The position numbers were made by a program, and so were the translations under genes. Of a stretch of 64,000 bases of DNA, positions 9,503-18,590 are shown piece after piece. The stretch's first letter is position 1; the number at the start of each line of letters is the position of its first letter. Origin of the DNA: Natronocalculus amylovorans (GTDB lineage Archaea; Halobacteriota; Halobacteria; Halobacteriales; Haloferacaceae); the NCBI RefSeq assembly GCF_023638035.1, contig NZ_JAKRVX010000003.1, positions 62,001-126,000 on the forward strand, written 5' to 3'. The notes beneath the pieces are model-generated. The model had not been told where the DNA came from. It did not search any database and saw nothing but the letters and a program-made list of their open reading frames with translations.

Positions 9503-9922
9503 ATGAAGCGGAAGCGACGGTCCCTCATCGCAGCGGTTGCGATCGGGCTTGCAGGGTGTTTAGATAATCCGCAAGCCGAGTCTGGGCCTCGAAATCCACC
9601 GTCTGGCCCGGATGGGTCCGTTGGTGAGCGGCAAACACCACCGGACGAGGACGTTGATGGGCCGCTTGTCGTCGTTTCCTACAACTTTGACGTCGCCGAT
9701 GATGACACGCTGTTGGTTCCTGCAACCGTCGCAAACCGATCGGACACCGATCGGACTGGTCGAGTGATCTGTACTGTCCGTGCACAGGAGGATACATTTG
9801 AACAGGAGGAAACGGTGGAACTCGCTGCTGGCGCTGAAGAGAATCTTGAATTCGCGTTTGATATTTTGTTTGAGGAGTTTGCGATCGATGGCACTGTCCG
9901 CGTTGACATTGAAGAAGTCTAG
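9503..9922 (+). CDS. Secreted lipoprotein, function unknown
   Basis: A 139-residue protein with a lipoprotein signal: basic start MKRKRRSLIAAV, hydrophobic stretch, and lipobox LAGC with Cys at residue 19. A Pro/Asp-rich linker follows, then a probable beta-sandwich (VVVSYNFDVADDDTLLVPATVANRSD...GRVICTVRAQEDTFEQEETVELAAGAEENLEFAFD), similar in style to FxLYD/CARDB-type extracellular domains. It lies on the plus strand between bax1 and xpb, which are both on the minus strand. Its 3' end is eight bases from the xpb 3' end. Confidence 0.75.
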   Translation: MKRKRRSLIAAVAIGLAGCLDNPQAESGPRNPPSGPDGSVGERQTPPDEDVDGPLVVVSYNFDVADDDTLLVPATVANRSDTDRTGRVICTVRAQEDTFEQEETVELAAGAEENLEFAFDILFEEFAIDGTVRVDIEEV

Positions 9923-9930
9923 CTATCTCG

Positions 9931-11283
9931 TCAGCGACGACGATCGGCAACCCGTTCTTCCGCCGTTTCATTGCTAACGAGCTCATACAGCACCGCTTTT
10001 GAGCCATCCTGTTTCGGCCGGAGAATTCGACCAAGCCGCTGTGTAAACTCACGCTCGCTCCCGCTTCCAGAGATCACAACCGCAACGTTTGCGTCCGGAA
10101 CATCAACACCCTCATCAAGCACATTTGCAGCAATCACGCGGCTGTAGGTCCCATCCCGGAATTTTGAAAGAATTCCCCGGCGTTCCGTTGTTCCTGTTTC
10201 GCTCGTAATTGCGGGGAGTAGGAATCGTTCGGAAAGTCTGTAAACCAGTTCTGTGTGTGCCGTAAAGACAATCACTCGGTCCTCTCGGTGCCGATCGAGA
10301 ATTCGACTCAGTTCGATCGCCTTCTCTTCTGCGTTCATCATAATCTCGCGGGCACGCTGTTTCGCAAGCAGTGCTTCACGTGCCCGTGGATCATTCCCCG
10401 ATCGCTTCACCAGTTGGAGATAATCACTACCGCTGGTAAACTGAATTCCTGCGCTGCGAACGTAGTCCAAAAACGTTTGTTGGGCATCCTCGTAGTTCGC
10501 CCGTTCTTGTGGTGTCAGTTCGACTTCGATGCGGCGAATGTCGTACGCTGCGAGGTGTTCGCCTGCAAGCGAATCTACATCGATCGAATACACCTGTGCC
10601 CCGATCAGCTCTCGAATCTCTTCGTGTGCACCATCAGGCCGTTCAAACGTTGCTGTCAGCCCAAGCCTCGCAGGCGCAGCACAGAGCCGTCCAATGTCTT
10701 GGTATCCTTGCCCACCGAGATGGTGTACCTCATCACAGACAAGCAGACCAAACTTGTTCCCAATCTCTGCAATGCGAAGATACGCCGAATCATACGTGGA
10801 GACTGTTATTTCGCCAAGTCGTTGTTCACCCCCGCCGAGCCGACCAATTTCGACCATATCGCCAAACTCCCTCGTGAGCTCTGTCTCCCACTGTTCGAGC
10901 AGATCGATCGTTGGGACTACAATGAGTGTTGGAACACCAAGTGCTGCGATTGCACTAATTGCGATCACGGTTTTCCCGCTTCCCGTTGGCAACTCGATTA
11001 CACCGCGTTGTGAGCGATCGGACCACGCAGCAAGGGCATCTTCTTGGTACGGCCGAAGCTTGTAGGCGGTCGTCAGTTGGAGCGTCTGATCGACATGGAT
11101 CGCGTCATCAACCGGGATGTCTAACTGTGCAAGGATTGCTCGAATCGCTGCATATCGGTATGCGGGTGCACTCTGTATGCCAGTCCGTGGATCGGTCTCA
11201 ACACCCGGTAGTGGTGGTCTCTGATCGGGGCTCTCCGCATCGATCTGAATCATACCATCCGCAAATCGCAGCGATACTGTCAC
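9931..11283 (-). CDS. XPB/Rad25-type superfamily 2 DNA helicase
   Basis: 3'-5' DNA helicase/translocase of nucleotide excision repair. The 450-residue protein has a short N-terminal damage-recognition-like domain, then ELPTGSGKTVIAI (Walker A), LLVCDEVHHLG (DEVH box), GLTATFERPDG (motif III), and the second RecA domain with VIVFTAHTELVYRL, ANVLDEGVDVPDANVAVV and FTQRLGRILRPK (motif VI). Starts with GTG at 11283, 24-29 bases after TTATAT, which also serves the divergent esterase gene. Bax1 is encoded just downstream. Confidence 0.93.
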   Translation of the reverse strand: MTVSLRFADGMIQIDAESPDQRPPLPGVETDPRTGIQSAPAYRYAAIRAILAQLDIPVDDAIHVDQTLQLTTAYKLRPYQEDALAAWSDRSQRGVIELPTGSGKTVIAISAIAALGVPTLIVVPTIDLLEQWETELTREFGDMVEIGRLGGGEQRLGEITVSTYDSAYLRIAEIGNKFGLLVCDEVHHLGGQGYQDIGRLCAAPARLGLTATFERPDGAHEEIRELIGAQVYSIDVDSLAGEHLAAYDIRRIEVELTPQERANYEDAQQTFLDYVRSAGIQFTSGSDYLQLVKRSGNDPRAREALLAKQRAREIMMNAEEKAIELSRILDRHREDRVIVFTAHTELVYRLSERFLLPAITSETGTTERRGILSKFRDGTYSRVIAANVLDEGVDVPDANVAVVISGSGSEREFTQRLGRILRPKQDGSKAVLYELVSNETAEERVADRRR

Positions 11284-11303
11284 ACTGATCTGTTGTATAG
11301 CCG

Positions 11304-11316
11304 CTGTTATATGATC
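11304..11316. promoter_or_regulatory. Shared TATA element centred between two leaderless start codons
   Basis: TTATAT at 11307-11312 lies almost exactly midway between the GTG of xpb (11283, minus) and the ATG of the esterase (11335, plus), about 26 bases from each. That is the distance expected of a haloarchaeal TATA box for a leaderless transcript. The same element may drive both directions. Confidence 0.5.
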
Positions 11317-11334
11317 TCCGGGAGAGCCTCATGT

Positions 11335-12273
11335 ATGAGTATACCGATCGATCCACAGCTACAGACCGTCATCGACGAGATTGCTTCCAGAGGGATTCCA
11401 AGATGGCATGCTCTGAGTGTTTCTGCGGGTCGAAAGATCGAGGATACGACATTTGGAACCGACGATGAACCATCGCTTCCTGTCGGCGCTGTTCAAGATA
11501 TTGGTATTGACGGGCCAAACGGAGAGATTCCGATTCGAATGTATCGCCCGGCGGGAGACGGACCGTTTCCGACGATCGTCTACTATCACGGCGGTGGCTG
11601 GACGCTTGGAACGTTGGACTCGGTTGAGACCATTTGCCGACGACTGACGCGCCAGGCTGGATGCGTGGTTCTCTCGGTCGATTATCGACTCGCCCCTGAA
11701 CACCCATTTCCGGAGCCGCTTGATGATGCCGTCGCCGCGTTAGACTGGGCCAGTACGCACGCGGATGTATTCTTTGGGGACCCCGATCGGCTTGCGGTGG
11801 CGGGCACAAGTGCAGGTGGGAATCTTGCAGCTGCAGTTGCGTTGCACGCTCGTGAGTTTGACGGCCCCAAAATTGAGACACAACTGCTGTTGTATCCTGC
11901 AACCGGATCTGATTTCTCAACAGAGTCGTACACAAACAATACGGAGGGACCACTGCTCACACGCGATGATATGATCTGGTTTTTTGAACAGTATTGTCGC
12001 ACGCCTGTCGATCAATATAATCCATTTGTCGCACCGCTTCTGACACCGAATCTGTCCGATCTCCCACCTGCAACGATCGTCACCGCAGGCCATGATCCAC
12101 TGCGAGATGAGGGACGACAGTATGCCGATCGGCTCTCGGATGCAGGTGTGGATGTTTCGCTATTTGATTATCCGTCGATGACACACGGATTTTTGAGCCT
12201 CGTCTCGGATGTCGATCGGGCAGCGGACGCGTTTGAAGAGATTGTTGCCGATCTGCAGATGCGGCTGGTTTGA
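11335..12273 (+). CDS. Alpha/beta hydrolase, hormone-sensitive-lipase family esterase
   Basis: A cytosolic carboxylesterase of the HSL group. Motifs are YYHGGGWTLG (oxyanion hole HGGGW), VAGTSAGGNLAA (nucleophile Ser in GTSAG), and late ATIVTAGHDPLRDEG (catalytic Asp) and MTHGFLSL (catalytic His). The ATG at 11335 is chosen because TTATAT lies about 25 bases upstream; the longer upstream reading is not family-like. 312 residues, normal length. Natural substrate unknown. Confidence 0.9.
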   Translation: MSIPIDPQLQTVIDEIASRGIPRWHALSVSAGRKIEDTTFGTDDEPSLPVGAVQDIGIDGPNGEIPIRMYRPAGDGPFPTIVYYHGGGWTLGTLDSVETICRRLTRQAGCVVLSVDYRLAPEHPFPEPLDDAVAALDWASTHADVFFGDPDRLAVAGTSAGGNLAAAVALHAREFDGPKIETQLLLYPATGSDFSTESYTNNTEGPLLTRDDMIWFFEQYCRTPVDQYNPFVAPLLTPNLSDLPPATIVTAGHDPLRDEGRQYADRLSDAGVDVSLFDYPSMTHGFLSLVSDVDRAADAFEEIVADLQMRLV

Positions 12274-12384
12274 GCAAGACTCTCCGGTTGGCGTTGCGTC
12301 TGTTATCGGGTCCATACGTTTGGTGTTTCGAAGGTTGCAACCCAAACCACCGCATTCTTCCGATTGGCAGATAACATAGAATAC

Positions 12385-12726
12385 ATGAGTATACTTGGAT
12401 CACTTGTCGCATTTATCGTTGGGCTGCTCGTTGGTGGACTCGCAATATACATCGGTGCCCGTGTTGTCGTTGATGTGAATGACTACAGCCACGCTGTATT
12501 CACCGCGCTCATTGGGGCGTTGGTGTGGGCGATCGCAGCCTTCACCGTAGGATGGATTCCGCTTATCGGCTGGATCTTCCCACTTCTTGCGTGGATCTGG
12601 GTGATTAACTGGCGATACCCCGGCGGGTGGAAAGACGCTGCCCTCCTTGGATTTATTGCATGGATCGCTGCCCTTCTCGTCCTGATTGTGTTGCCGTTCG
12701 GTGCAATTGGCGTCCCGGGCGTCTAA
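12385..12726 (+). CDS. Small integral membrane protein
   Basis: A 113-residue protein with three or four hydrophobic helices (LGSLVAFIVGLLVGGLAIYIGA, FTALIGALVWAIAAFTVGWIPLIGWIFPLLAWIWVI, LLGFIAWIAALLVLIVLPFGAIGV) and a charged connector DVNDYSHAVFTA. The ATG at 12385 is preferred over an in-frame TTG at 12364. This type of membrane protein is common in Halobacteria and has no assigned function. Convergent with the flavoprotein gene. Confidence 0.75.
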   Translation: MSILGSLVAFIVGLLVGGLAIYIGARVVVDVNDYSHAVFTALIGALVWAIAAFTVGWIPLIGWIFPLLAWIWVINWRYPGGWKDAALLGFIAWIAALLVLIVLPFGAIGVPGV

Positions 12727-12737
12727 CGCGTACCGTA

Positions 12738-13880
12738 TCAGGCGTGTAGCTCTTCTTCAACCAGATCAACTGCTTGTTTAATCGCCCGTACCGAACTGAG
12801 ATACCCCGCCCCAACAGTCGCTTTCATGGCTTTGGCTGGCTTGCCGGTGAGCACTTTTGGTCCTACCTGTGCCACCGCGCCGTCTCCAACTGAGACAATC
12901 CACCCCGGAACCTCGAACCGATATGGTTTCATCCGCGGCTCAAATCCGCCTTCCTCTGAGCGTTCGTGTTCAACAAGTGCTGTGAGGTTCTCACCAACAA
13001 CTTTCGCTTCCCTAATCGCCGCAGACGCGCTCGCAGGAACGGGCTTACCATCTGCATCGACAGCCCGCGCTGCATCACCAAGTACGAATGTCGCTCGGTT
13101 CACTCGGAGATCGTTTCGAACCAGTGGTCGATCGCCTGCGAGCGACTGCTGCCCGGCAATCCCACCGGTCCAGACAAACACATCGTAGTCGATCGCACCG
13201 CTGTCGGTCTGGATTGCCGTCTCTGTTGCTCGCTCGACCGTGATGCCGGTCCGAATACGAATGTCACGATCGACGAGTTGGTCATGGACGGCTTGTTGGA
13301 ATGCCTCCGGAAACGATGGTGCGACCGTCTCCATCATTTCAAGCAACACAACCTCAATTCGATCGGCTGCGTCTTCCGCATCGACGAGTGCTGCAATCTC
13401 ACCGGCAACTTGAATGCCCGAGAGGCCGGCACCGCCAACAACAACCGTCCCATCCTCTTCTGCCGCGAGAAGATCGAGTACCTGTGATCGGATTTGGTCG
13501 GCATCCTCCAGCCGCTTCAGTGGAATCGAGTGTTCCTTGAGACCGTCTAAGCCGTAGTAAGCAGTGTCGGCTCCGAGACAGATTGCACCATAATCATACT
13601 CGACTGTCTCACCTGTGTCTAGCCTCGCCTGTTTTGAATCCGGATCAATCGACTCGATATGTGCTGTTGTGACGGTTGCCCGATCGAACAGCGAATCGAG
13701 CGGGAGTTGAATTGCCTCGGCGATCGATGGGCGTCTGATTGCACGATGGACCTCGTGTTGAACGAGGTGATTTGGTGACTCATCGATCAGTGTGAGCGAA
13801 ACATCTCTGGGGAGTGATCGTTCAAGACTCCGTGTCAGCGTCACACCGGCGTACCCTGCACCGAACACAACAACGTGCAT
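12738..13880 (-). CDS. NAD(P)/FAD-dependent oxidoreductase, type II NADH dehydrogenase-like
   Basis: A 380-residue two-dinucleotide-binding flavoprotein. The FAD site VVVFGAGYAGVTLTRSLE is at residue 3 and the NAD(P) site TVVVGGAGLSGIQVAGEIAAL at about 146. A second FAD motif, NRATFVLGDAARA, is at about 265. The C-terminal segment (KPAKAMKATVGAGYLSSVRAIKQAVDLVEEEL) may be a membrane-association helix as in NDH-2. Probably transfers electrons from NADH to the quinone pool without proton pumping. A sulfide:quinone reductase is less likely because no conserved Cys pair is seen. Confidence 0.85.
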   Translation of the reverse strand: MHVVVFGAGYAGVTLTRSLERSLPRDVSLTLIDESPNHLVQHEVHRAIRRPSIAEAIQLPLDSLFDRATVTTAHIESIDPDSKQARLDTGETVEYDYGAICLGADTAYYGLDGLKEHSIPLKRLEDADQIRSQVLDLLAAEEDGTVVVGGAGLSGIQVAGEIAALVDAEDAADRIEVVLLEMMETVAPSFPEAFQQAVHDQLVDRDIRIRTGITVERATETAIQTDSGAIDYDVFVWTGGIAGQQSLAGDRPLVRNDLRVNRATFVLGDAARAVDADGKPVPASASAAIREAKVVGENLTALVEHERSEEGGFEPRMKPYRFEVPGWIVSVGDGAVAQVGPKVLTGKPAKAMKATVGAGYLSSVRAIKQAVDLVEEELHA

Positions 13881-13916
13881 ACCTACAGTACGGACTGGAG
13901 CATCTTGAGGCTGCGG

Positions 13917-14402
13917 TCAAATCTCCACGAGGTAGTCAGAACCGTACTCGTATTGGAATTCGTATTCTGACGGGTAAACCCAATCTGTTCCAGACCAGAT
14001 CTCATTAATCCGTGTCTCAATAGTCTGAAGAACTAATCGGAGCACGTCATTCGGGTCAGTTGGATAGTTCGCATCAACTGCACGCTCTTCTTGCGGTTGT
14101 GGTGGTATGTGGTAGTGATCATCTGTGTTGTGTGAATTTGGGTGCCGGTCCCACCGACACGACCAGCGCTCATCGTCCCACTCCTCATAATACTGCATAT
14201 TGAACTCCCCATTCAGCCGAAGGCGAACATCGAGAGTCGCAGTTTCTACGATATTTGGATAGTAATTCGGTTGGAGAGTGGAGACAACACGGTCTTCTTT
14301 TCCAGACGGAAAATACTGAACTGTTTTGATTACTGAAAGCTCCGCGAGGTGGCGACCGAGAAGTCGCATTCGTTCTTCATTGAGGTCATCCGTGCGCCCC
14401 AT
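13917..14402 (-). CDS. Putative toxin, TumE/DUF6516-like (DUF7718-type)
   Basis: A 161-residue protein with an N-terminal HTH-like helix (EERMRLLGRHLAELS), then a beta-rich region with aromatic residues (LNGEFNMQYYEEWDDERWSCRWDRHPNSHNT) and a His/Pro cluster DDHYHIPPQPQ. The order aromatic strand - RWD - HPH/HYH cluster resembles the TumE toxin family. It is encoded five bases after an HTH protein, as in two-gene toxin-antitoxin modules. The family assignment is tentative. Toxicity is inferred. Confidence 0.5.
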   Translation of the reverse strand: MGRTDDLNEERMRLLGRHLAELSVIKTVQYFPSGKEDRVVSTLQPNYYPNIVETATLDVRLRLNGEFNMQYYEEWDDERWSCRWDRHPNSHNTDDHYHIPPQPQEERAVDANYPTDPNDVLRLVLQTIETRINEIWSGTDWVYPSEYEFQYEYGSDYLVEI

Positions 14403-14407
14403 TTAAT

Positions 14408-14953
14408 TCAAGGAAACGATGAGACGGGAGCTCCGCTGTGATTTGATTCGATGCGGAATTTAGCTTCTCTGAGCTCTCGGAGCCGACGAGTGACGGCTCG
14501 CCATTCGCTCAGTCTGTCGTACGCCTTGTTAGAATCATCATTTCTTATTTCAGAACGGATGACTGCCTCAGGTGAAGATTCGGTAAAGTAACTCGAGAGC
14601 TCCTCCTCGCGGGCGTGGTACTCATCAATTGCGTTCTCAACTGCGTCTGGCGTTTCAAGCTCCCGAACTAGTTCCGTTATCCGTCGAAATTCAAAGTACG
14701 CCTCATTACGGACGAAGAGTGCAGGATTGTGTGCGACTTTTTCGAGAACTCCGACATCAACGAACCACTCAAGATGGGGACGAGCGCCTTCTTTGGTGCA
14801 GTCAGCACGTTCGGCGACATCCGAAACAGCGGTTGGTGACGTGAGCGTCGTCACCGCTTCATAGACACGATCCTTGACTGTCCGGCTTTTGATGACTTTG
14901 TCCCACTCACCGGTTAGATCCATGTCTGGTGGGGCCGGTGTATCTTCACTCAT
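14408..14953 (-). CDS. Winged-helix protein (DUF7342-like), putative antitoxin/regulator
   Basis: A 181-residue protein with an N-terminal winged helix-turn-helix (VKDRVYEAVTTLTSPTAVSDVAERADCTKEGARPHLEWFVDVGVLEKV) and a charged helical C-terminal half (ELVRELETPDAVENAIDEYHAREEELSSYF). The ATG at 14953 is preferred. TATATTAATTT at 14978-14988 lies about 26-34 bases upstream and fits a leaderless transcript. First gene of a pair with the putative toxin, so it may repress its own promoter. Confidence 0.7.
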   Translation of the reverse strand: MSEDTPAPPDMDLTGEWDKVIKSRTVKDRVYEAVTTLTSPTAVSDVAERADCTKEGARPHLEWFVDVGVLEKVAHNPALFVRNEAYFEFRRITELVRELETPDAVENAIDEYHAREEELSSYFTESSPEAVIRSEIRNDDSNKAYDRLSEWRAVTRRLRELREAKFRIESNHSGAPVSSFP

Positions 14954-15144
14954 TGTTCTCAAATATCGGTTGCGCGTATATTAATTTGTGGGTGCTAAAA
15001 TATATTTGTGATGCTGTCAGTTGAAACCGTTCATCGTTGGAATTCTCGGAGAGTTACAGACTTGTCCTGTCATACCATGAGACGAATAGCTTCCTGAAGT
15101 TGCAACTGTTTCATCTTACTGAGAATGTATTCCCGGAGTTTTTC

Positions 15145-16122
15145 TTAAAACAGCGCTTCGGACTCGTCCAGCACGTGTGCTGGCCCACCAACTTCCCACA
15201 CGTCGGTTTCGATACCGATCGCCGCAATTCGTGACTCAACCTCTTCTACGTGCGCTTCTGTTGTGTTCACGTACACACTTGCGCCGGTATCTGTGGAGAA
15301 GTACACCTCAACGCCCTCCTCACGAAGTTCGCGAACGGCGTTGAAGACAGCGATCGTCTCCGGCTGCCAGTACACCCACCCGGCAGGCCCAGTCATCGTT
15401 GCGGCAGTGAGCGACAACGAATCATGCTCTGCGAGTTTGAACACATCAGTAAAGTCAGCACGATAGAGTGCATCCCGCATATCCGCAATCTGGGTTGGAA
15501 TGTGTGCCATCCGTGCTTGGAACATATGGCTCTCTGCAGCCTCTTTGTGTGCGGCTTCAGTCTCTTTGTACGCAGGCACATGTGCTGCAACAATTTTGAG
15601 ATCGTCTTCAAGCTCCGAATCAATCCGGTAGGATCGACAGTCCTCATCATTCATTCCGGCGTATAGATGCGAGAACGCACCGGTCACTGCACGAGCTGCG
15701 GATGAAGAACCACGTCGAGCAACTGTAGACACTTCCGGGAGCGACATCTCCAGTCCCGCTGCCTCAACGAGCGCGAGTGCTGCGGCCGCAAACCCAGATG
15801 ATGATGATCCAAATCCAATGTTCGACGGGAACGAATTTTCGCTCTCAAACCGAACTGCATAATCAAACCCTGCAAGCTCTCGAACGTGATCGGTGACCAT
15901 CTCGATTCGCTCTGCTGCGCGCCCGTCAACGACCTCGCCATCAATTTTAAATAGATCTTCCTCGCCATCTGGAAGCCACTCGATCGTCGTTGTCGTGTTT
16001 GTTGGTGCAGTGCAGACGCTGATTGAATCGTGATACGGCAGCCGTCGTTCCGGGTCACGCATCCCGTGGTACTTTACAAGCCCTTGAATTGGGTGTGCGC
16101 GTGCGGTCGCCTTCATACTCAT
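15145..16122 (-). CDS. Phosphomevalonate / diphosphomevalonate decarboxylase (GHMP family)
   Basis: Makes isopentenyl (di)phosphate for archaeal lipid synthesis. In Haloferax the homologue acts on mevalonate 5-phosphate in the modified mevalonate pathway. The 325-residue protein starts MSMKATARAHPIQGLVKYHG, has the decarboxylase-type SENSFPSNIGFGSSSSGFAAAALAL loop for ATP binding, and ends with PAGWVYWQPE and FSTDTGASVYVNT (catalytic Asp region). The longer reading to 16497 is a non-family extension that covers the ferredoxin gene on the other strand, so the ATG at 16122 is chosen. Confidence 0.9.
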   Translation of the reverse strand: MSMKATARAHPIQGLVKYHGMRDPERRLPYHDSISVCTAPTNTTTTIEWLPDGEEDLFKIDGEVVDGRAAERIEMVTDHVRELAGFDYAVRFESENSFPSNIGFGSSSSGFAAAALALVEAAGLEMSLPEVSTVARRGSSSAARAVTGAFSHLYAGMNDEDCRSYRIDSELEDDLKIVAAHVPAYKETEAAHKEAAESHMFQARMAHIPTQIADMRDALYRADFTDVFKLAEHDSLSLTAATMTGPAGWVYWQPETIAVFNAVRELREEGVEVYFSTDTGASVYVNTTEAHVEEVESRIAAIGIETDVWEVGGPAHVLDESEALF

Positions 16123-16240
16123 TGTGCGATGTGGGGACTGCCTGCGGGTTAGTCGTTCCGAATCGTTGTGAAATTTCGTCCTCAATATAAGGACAAAACC
16201 GACAACAAGACCTTTGAGGGTGTTCGTCAAATCCTGCGGT

Positions 16241-16567
16241 ATGACAGAATACACCGTTGAGTTTGTCGGGACGGGCGAAACGATCACAATGTCCGACAAA
16301 CAGACAATCCTCAAAGCGTGTATTGAAGAGGGCATCGCACAGGAGTACTCTTGCCGCGTCGGCATGTGTTTAGCTTGTACCGCAGAGATTATGGAAGGAG
16401 AAGTCACACAGCCGGCTGCCCGTGGGTTTACCGAACAAGAACGGGAGAGATATGCGTTGACTTGTATGGCTCGTCCACAGTCCGATCTGAAACTCAAACG
16501 TGGTGTCTATCCACCGAGCATTGAGAACAACACGGCCACACAGACACCGGAAGCGGCAGACGACTAG
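16241..16567 (+). CDS. [2Fe-2S] plant-type ferredoxin
   Basis: A 108-residue electron carrier. The cluster ligands are seen as YSCRVGMCLACTAEI (C-x4-C-x2-C) and, about 30 residues later, LTCMARP. It starts MTEYTVEFVGTGETITMSDKQTILKACIEEG, the usual beta-grasp beginning. It lacks the long acidic N-terminal insertion of the major haloarchaeal ferredoxin, so it is a secondary type. ATG at 16241 chosen over upstream in-frame codons. Confidence 0.92.
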   Translation: MTEYTVEFVGTGETITMSDKQTILKACIEEGIAQEYSCRVGMCLACTAEIMEGEVTQPAARGFTEQERERYALTCMARPQSDLKLKRGVYPPSIENNTATQTPEAADD

Positions 16568-16570
16568 CCA

Positions 16571-17035
16571 TTAGTGATACTGCGCGTTCGGTGTTGATTC
16601 GACAGTAACAACGACCATTTCGTCACCAGTCGGTCGATAGGCTTCCGGATCAACCTCTTTACCGTCAACAGTGACGGTTACGGTTGTCCAGATGCTGTTT
16701 GGATATGCGGTGTCTAACTGCTTGATGTCAGCATTAACGTCGACACCAACAGTTTTCAACGCTGTCGTCAATTTGAGCTGTTCTGACTCATCCAACTCGA
16801 TTGTCTCCTTCGGATATAGCTGTGTAACCGCACCATCGACCTCTTCAATTTGGACTGTTGCCTCTGTCGGCTCTGCATCAGTTGCACCCAAGTCAGTGTT
16901 CACGACACTTTGTCCCGATACTGTTGGGTCGTCGGCAAGATACTGCCCACCGATTCCAATACCACCGATCACAACCGCTGCAACGAGTGTCGTCGCTATG
17001 ACTGCTGTGACTCCGATCTTACTACCCGTATTCAT
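16571..17035 (-). CDS. Membrane-anchored extracytoplasmic protein, function unknown
   Basis: A 154-residue protein with one N-terminal hydrophobic segment (IGVTAVIATTLVAAVVIGGIGIGG, residues 8-31) and a soluble domain of about 120 residues rich in Thr/Val/Asp, probably outside the cell. The segment QLYPKETIELDESEQLKLTTALKTVGVDVNADIK is the most distinctive. No family recognised. Convergent with the ferredoxin gene, three bases apart. Confidence 0.65.
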   Translation of the reverse strand: MNTGSKIGVTAVIATTLVAAVVIGGIGIGGQYLADDPTVSGQSVVNTDLGATDAEPTEATVQIEEVDGAVTQLYPKETIELDESEQLKLTTALKTVGVDVNADIKQLDTAYPNSIWTTVTVTVDGKEVDPEAYRPTGDEMVVVTVESTPNAQYH

Positions 17036-17190
17036 TGCTGTTCAGTTGCGCACATGAACGCCATCAAAAAACGCGTATCGGCGGCTTACTCACATCCGTA
17101 TCTCACGTTCACCTGAATAATCTGAGCTTACTCACGGATTGTTTCCAGATTGCAGTATCTCTCTGTTTGATGGATACCACTGCGATCGAA

Positions 17191-17505
17191 TTAACGCCGA
17201 ACAAACCGGTGGGAAACAACGTCCGCATCGTCGTCCCATGTGAAGTGTCCGCCATGCGCTTTCACCATACGCTCTTTGTAGGCTGCGAGAGACGGGGATC
17301 CTTCTGCGTTCGCATCTTCATCCGTAAACGATCCGAGTGTTCGCTCAACCAACTCGTCAACTTCGAACGTCTCTCCGTCAATGCTAAACGTATCTCCTTC
17401 GTCTGCGTAGGCTTTGCCTCTCGTTATTTGTGTCATCTCTCCTGACTTTACTGCGTCTTTCACACGATCGTTTGGAAGGAGTGTCTCTGGATCGATCTCA
17501 GCCAT
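17191..17505 (-). CDS. ASCH/PUA-like domain protein
   Basis: A 104-residue protein, MAEIDPETLLPNDRVKDAVKSGEMTQITRGKAYADEGDTFSIDGETFEVDELVERTLG..., which matches the small haloarchaeal ASCH-domain proteins: RGxxYADEGDTF, then DLTDEDA-type helix and WDDDxxVVxHRF end. ASCH is related to PUA and probably binds RNA. The ATG at 17505 gives the family-typical start. Confidence 0.7.
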   Translation of the reverse strand: MAEIDPETLLPNDRVKDAVKSGEMTQITRGKAYADEGDTFSIDGETFEVDELVERTLGSFTDEDANAEGSPSLAAYKERMVKAHGGHFTWDDDADVVSHRFVRR

Positions 17506-17672
17506 AGCGTAGATACGCGCTTGACAATCAAATACTACTGGTATGATTCTCGTTAGCATACAAATTCTTCGAAATCCGTAATCGGTGTTTTACGGGTGTG
17601 CATAGGCGTGTATCACCGATACGACGCCGAGACCCGAGGGATTCAAGAGTCTGTACGAACCCTTCTTTGATG

Positions 17673-18590
17673 ATGCGACAGGACCACCTCATCACAGCAA
17701 CCCAACTTTCGCGAGCCGACATCGAGACTGTGCTCGATCAGGCCGCAGAGATTGCAGCCGACCCACAAGCATGGGCTGAGTCTCACTTTGGATCGGTGCT
17801 TGCGCTCTGTTTTTTTGAGCCGAGCACACGGACGAAGATGAGTTTTGATACAGCAATGAAACGGCTTGGGGGAACGACAACCGACATGGGTACGGTTGAG
17901 TCCTCATCAGTCAAAAAAGGAGAGAGCCTCGCGGACACTGTGCGCGTGATCGAAGGCTATGCTGACGCGATCGTCCTTCGGCACCCAAGCGAAGGATCCG
18001 CGCAGATGGCGAGCGAATTTGTTGATGTACCAGTAATCAATGCTGGTGACGGTGCTGGACAGCATCCGAGCCAGACGTTGTTGGACCTCTACACAATCCG
18101 TGAAAACGCCGGTCTTGATGATCTTTCGATCGGCATCATGGGCGATCTCAAATATGGCCGAACGGTCCACTCGCTTGCAGATGCGCTCACCAACTTTGAT
18201 ATCCGCCAGCATTTTATTAGCCCAGAGAGCCTTCGACTTCCACGCAATGTCCGATATGACTTACACGAAGCAGGCGCGCAAGTGAGAGAACATACCGAAC
18301 TCGACGGAGTTCTTCCGGAGTTGGATGTACTGTATGTCACCCGGATTCAGCGTGAACGGTTCCCGGATGAATCGGAGTATCGAAAGATTGCTGGTGAGTA
18401 TCAAATCGATGCTGACCTCCTTTCGGAAGCAAAAGAGAACCTTACCGTGATGCATCCGCTTCCTCGCGTTGACGAGATTGCACCAGACGTCGACAAAACA
18501 ACGCACGCAAAATATTTCGAGCAAGCACACAACGGACTCCCTGTTCGGATGGCGCTTCTTGACTCGCTTCTCGGTGGTGATGACAAATGA
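17673..18590 (+). CDS. pyrB: Aspartate carbamoyltransferase, catalytic subunit
   Basis: Condenses carbamoyl phosphate and L-aspartate in pyrimidine synthesis. 305 residues from [18 protein letters not shown]. The carbamoyl phosphate loop [16 protein letters not shown] is at about residue 50. [22 protein letters not shown] carries the HPSQ motif, and [10 protein letters not shown] is near the C-terminus. An ATG one codon upstream (17670) is possible. The stop overlaps the pyrI start by four bases, so the two are translationally coupled. Confidence 0.97.
   Translation: MRQDHLITATQLSRADIETVLDQAAEIAADPQAWAESHFGSVLALCFFEPSTRTKMSFDTAMKRLGGTTTDMGTVESSSVKKGESLADTVRVIEGYADAIVLRHPSEGSAQMASEFVDVPVINAGDGAGQHPSQTLLDLYTIRENAGLDDLSIGIMGDLKYGRTVHSLADALTNFDIRQHFISPESLRLPRNVRYDLHEAGAQVREHTELDGVLPELDVLYVTRIQRERFPDESEYRKIAGEYQIDADLLSEAKENLTVMHPLPRVDEIAPDVDKTTHAKYFEQAHNGLPVRMALLDSLLGGDDK

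Noticed and set aside
15660-16497. Long N-terminal extension of the mevalonate-pathway decarboxylase
   Set aside because: The extension beyond 16122 has no family similarity and covers the ferredoxin gene on the other strand. The family start is at 16122.
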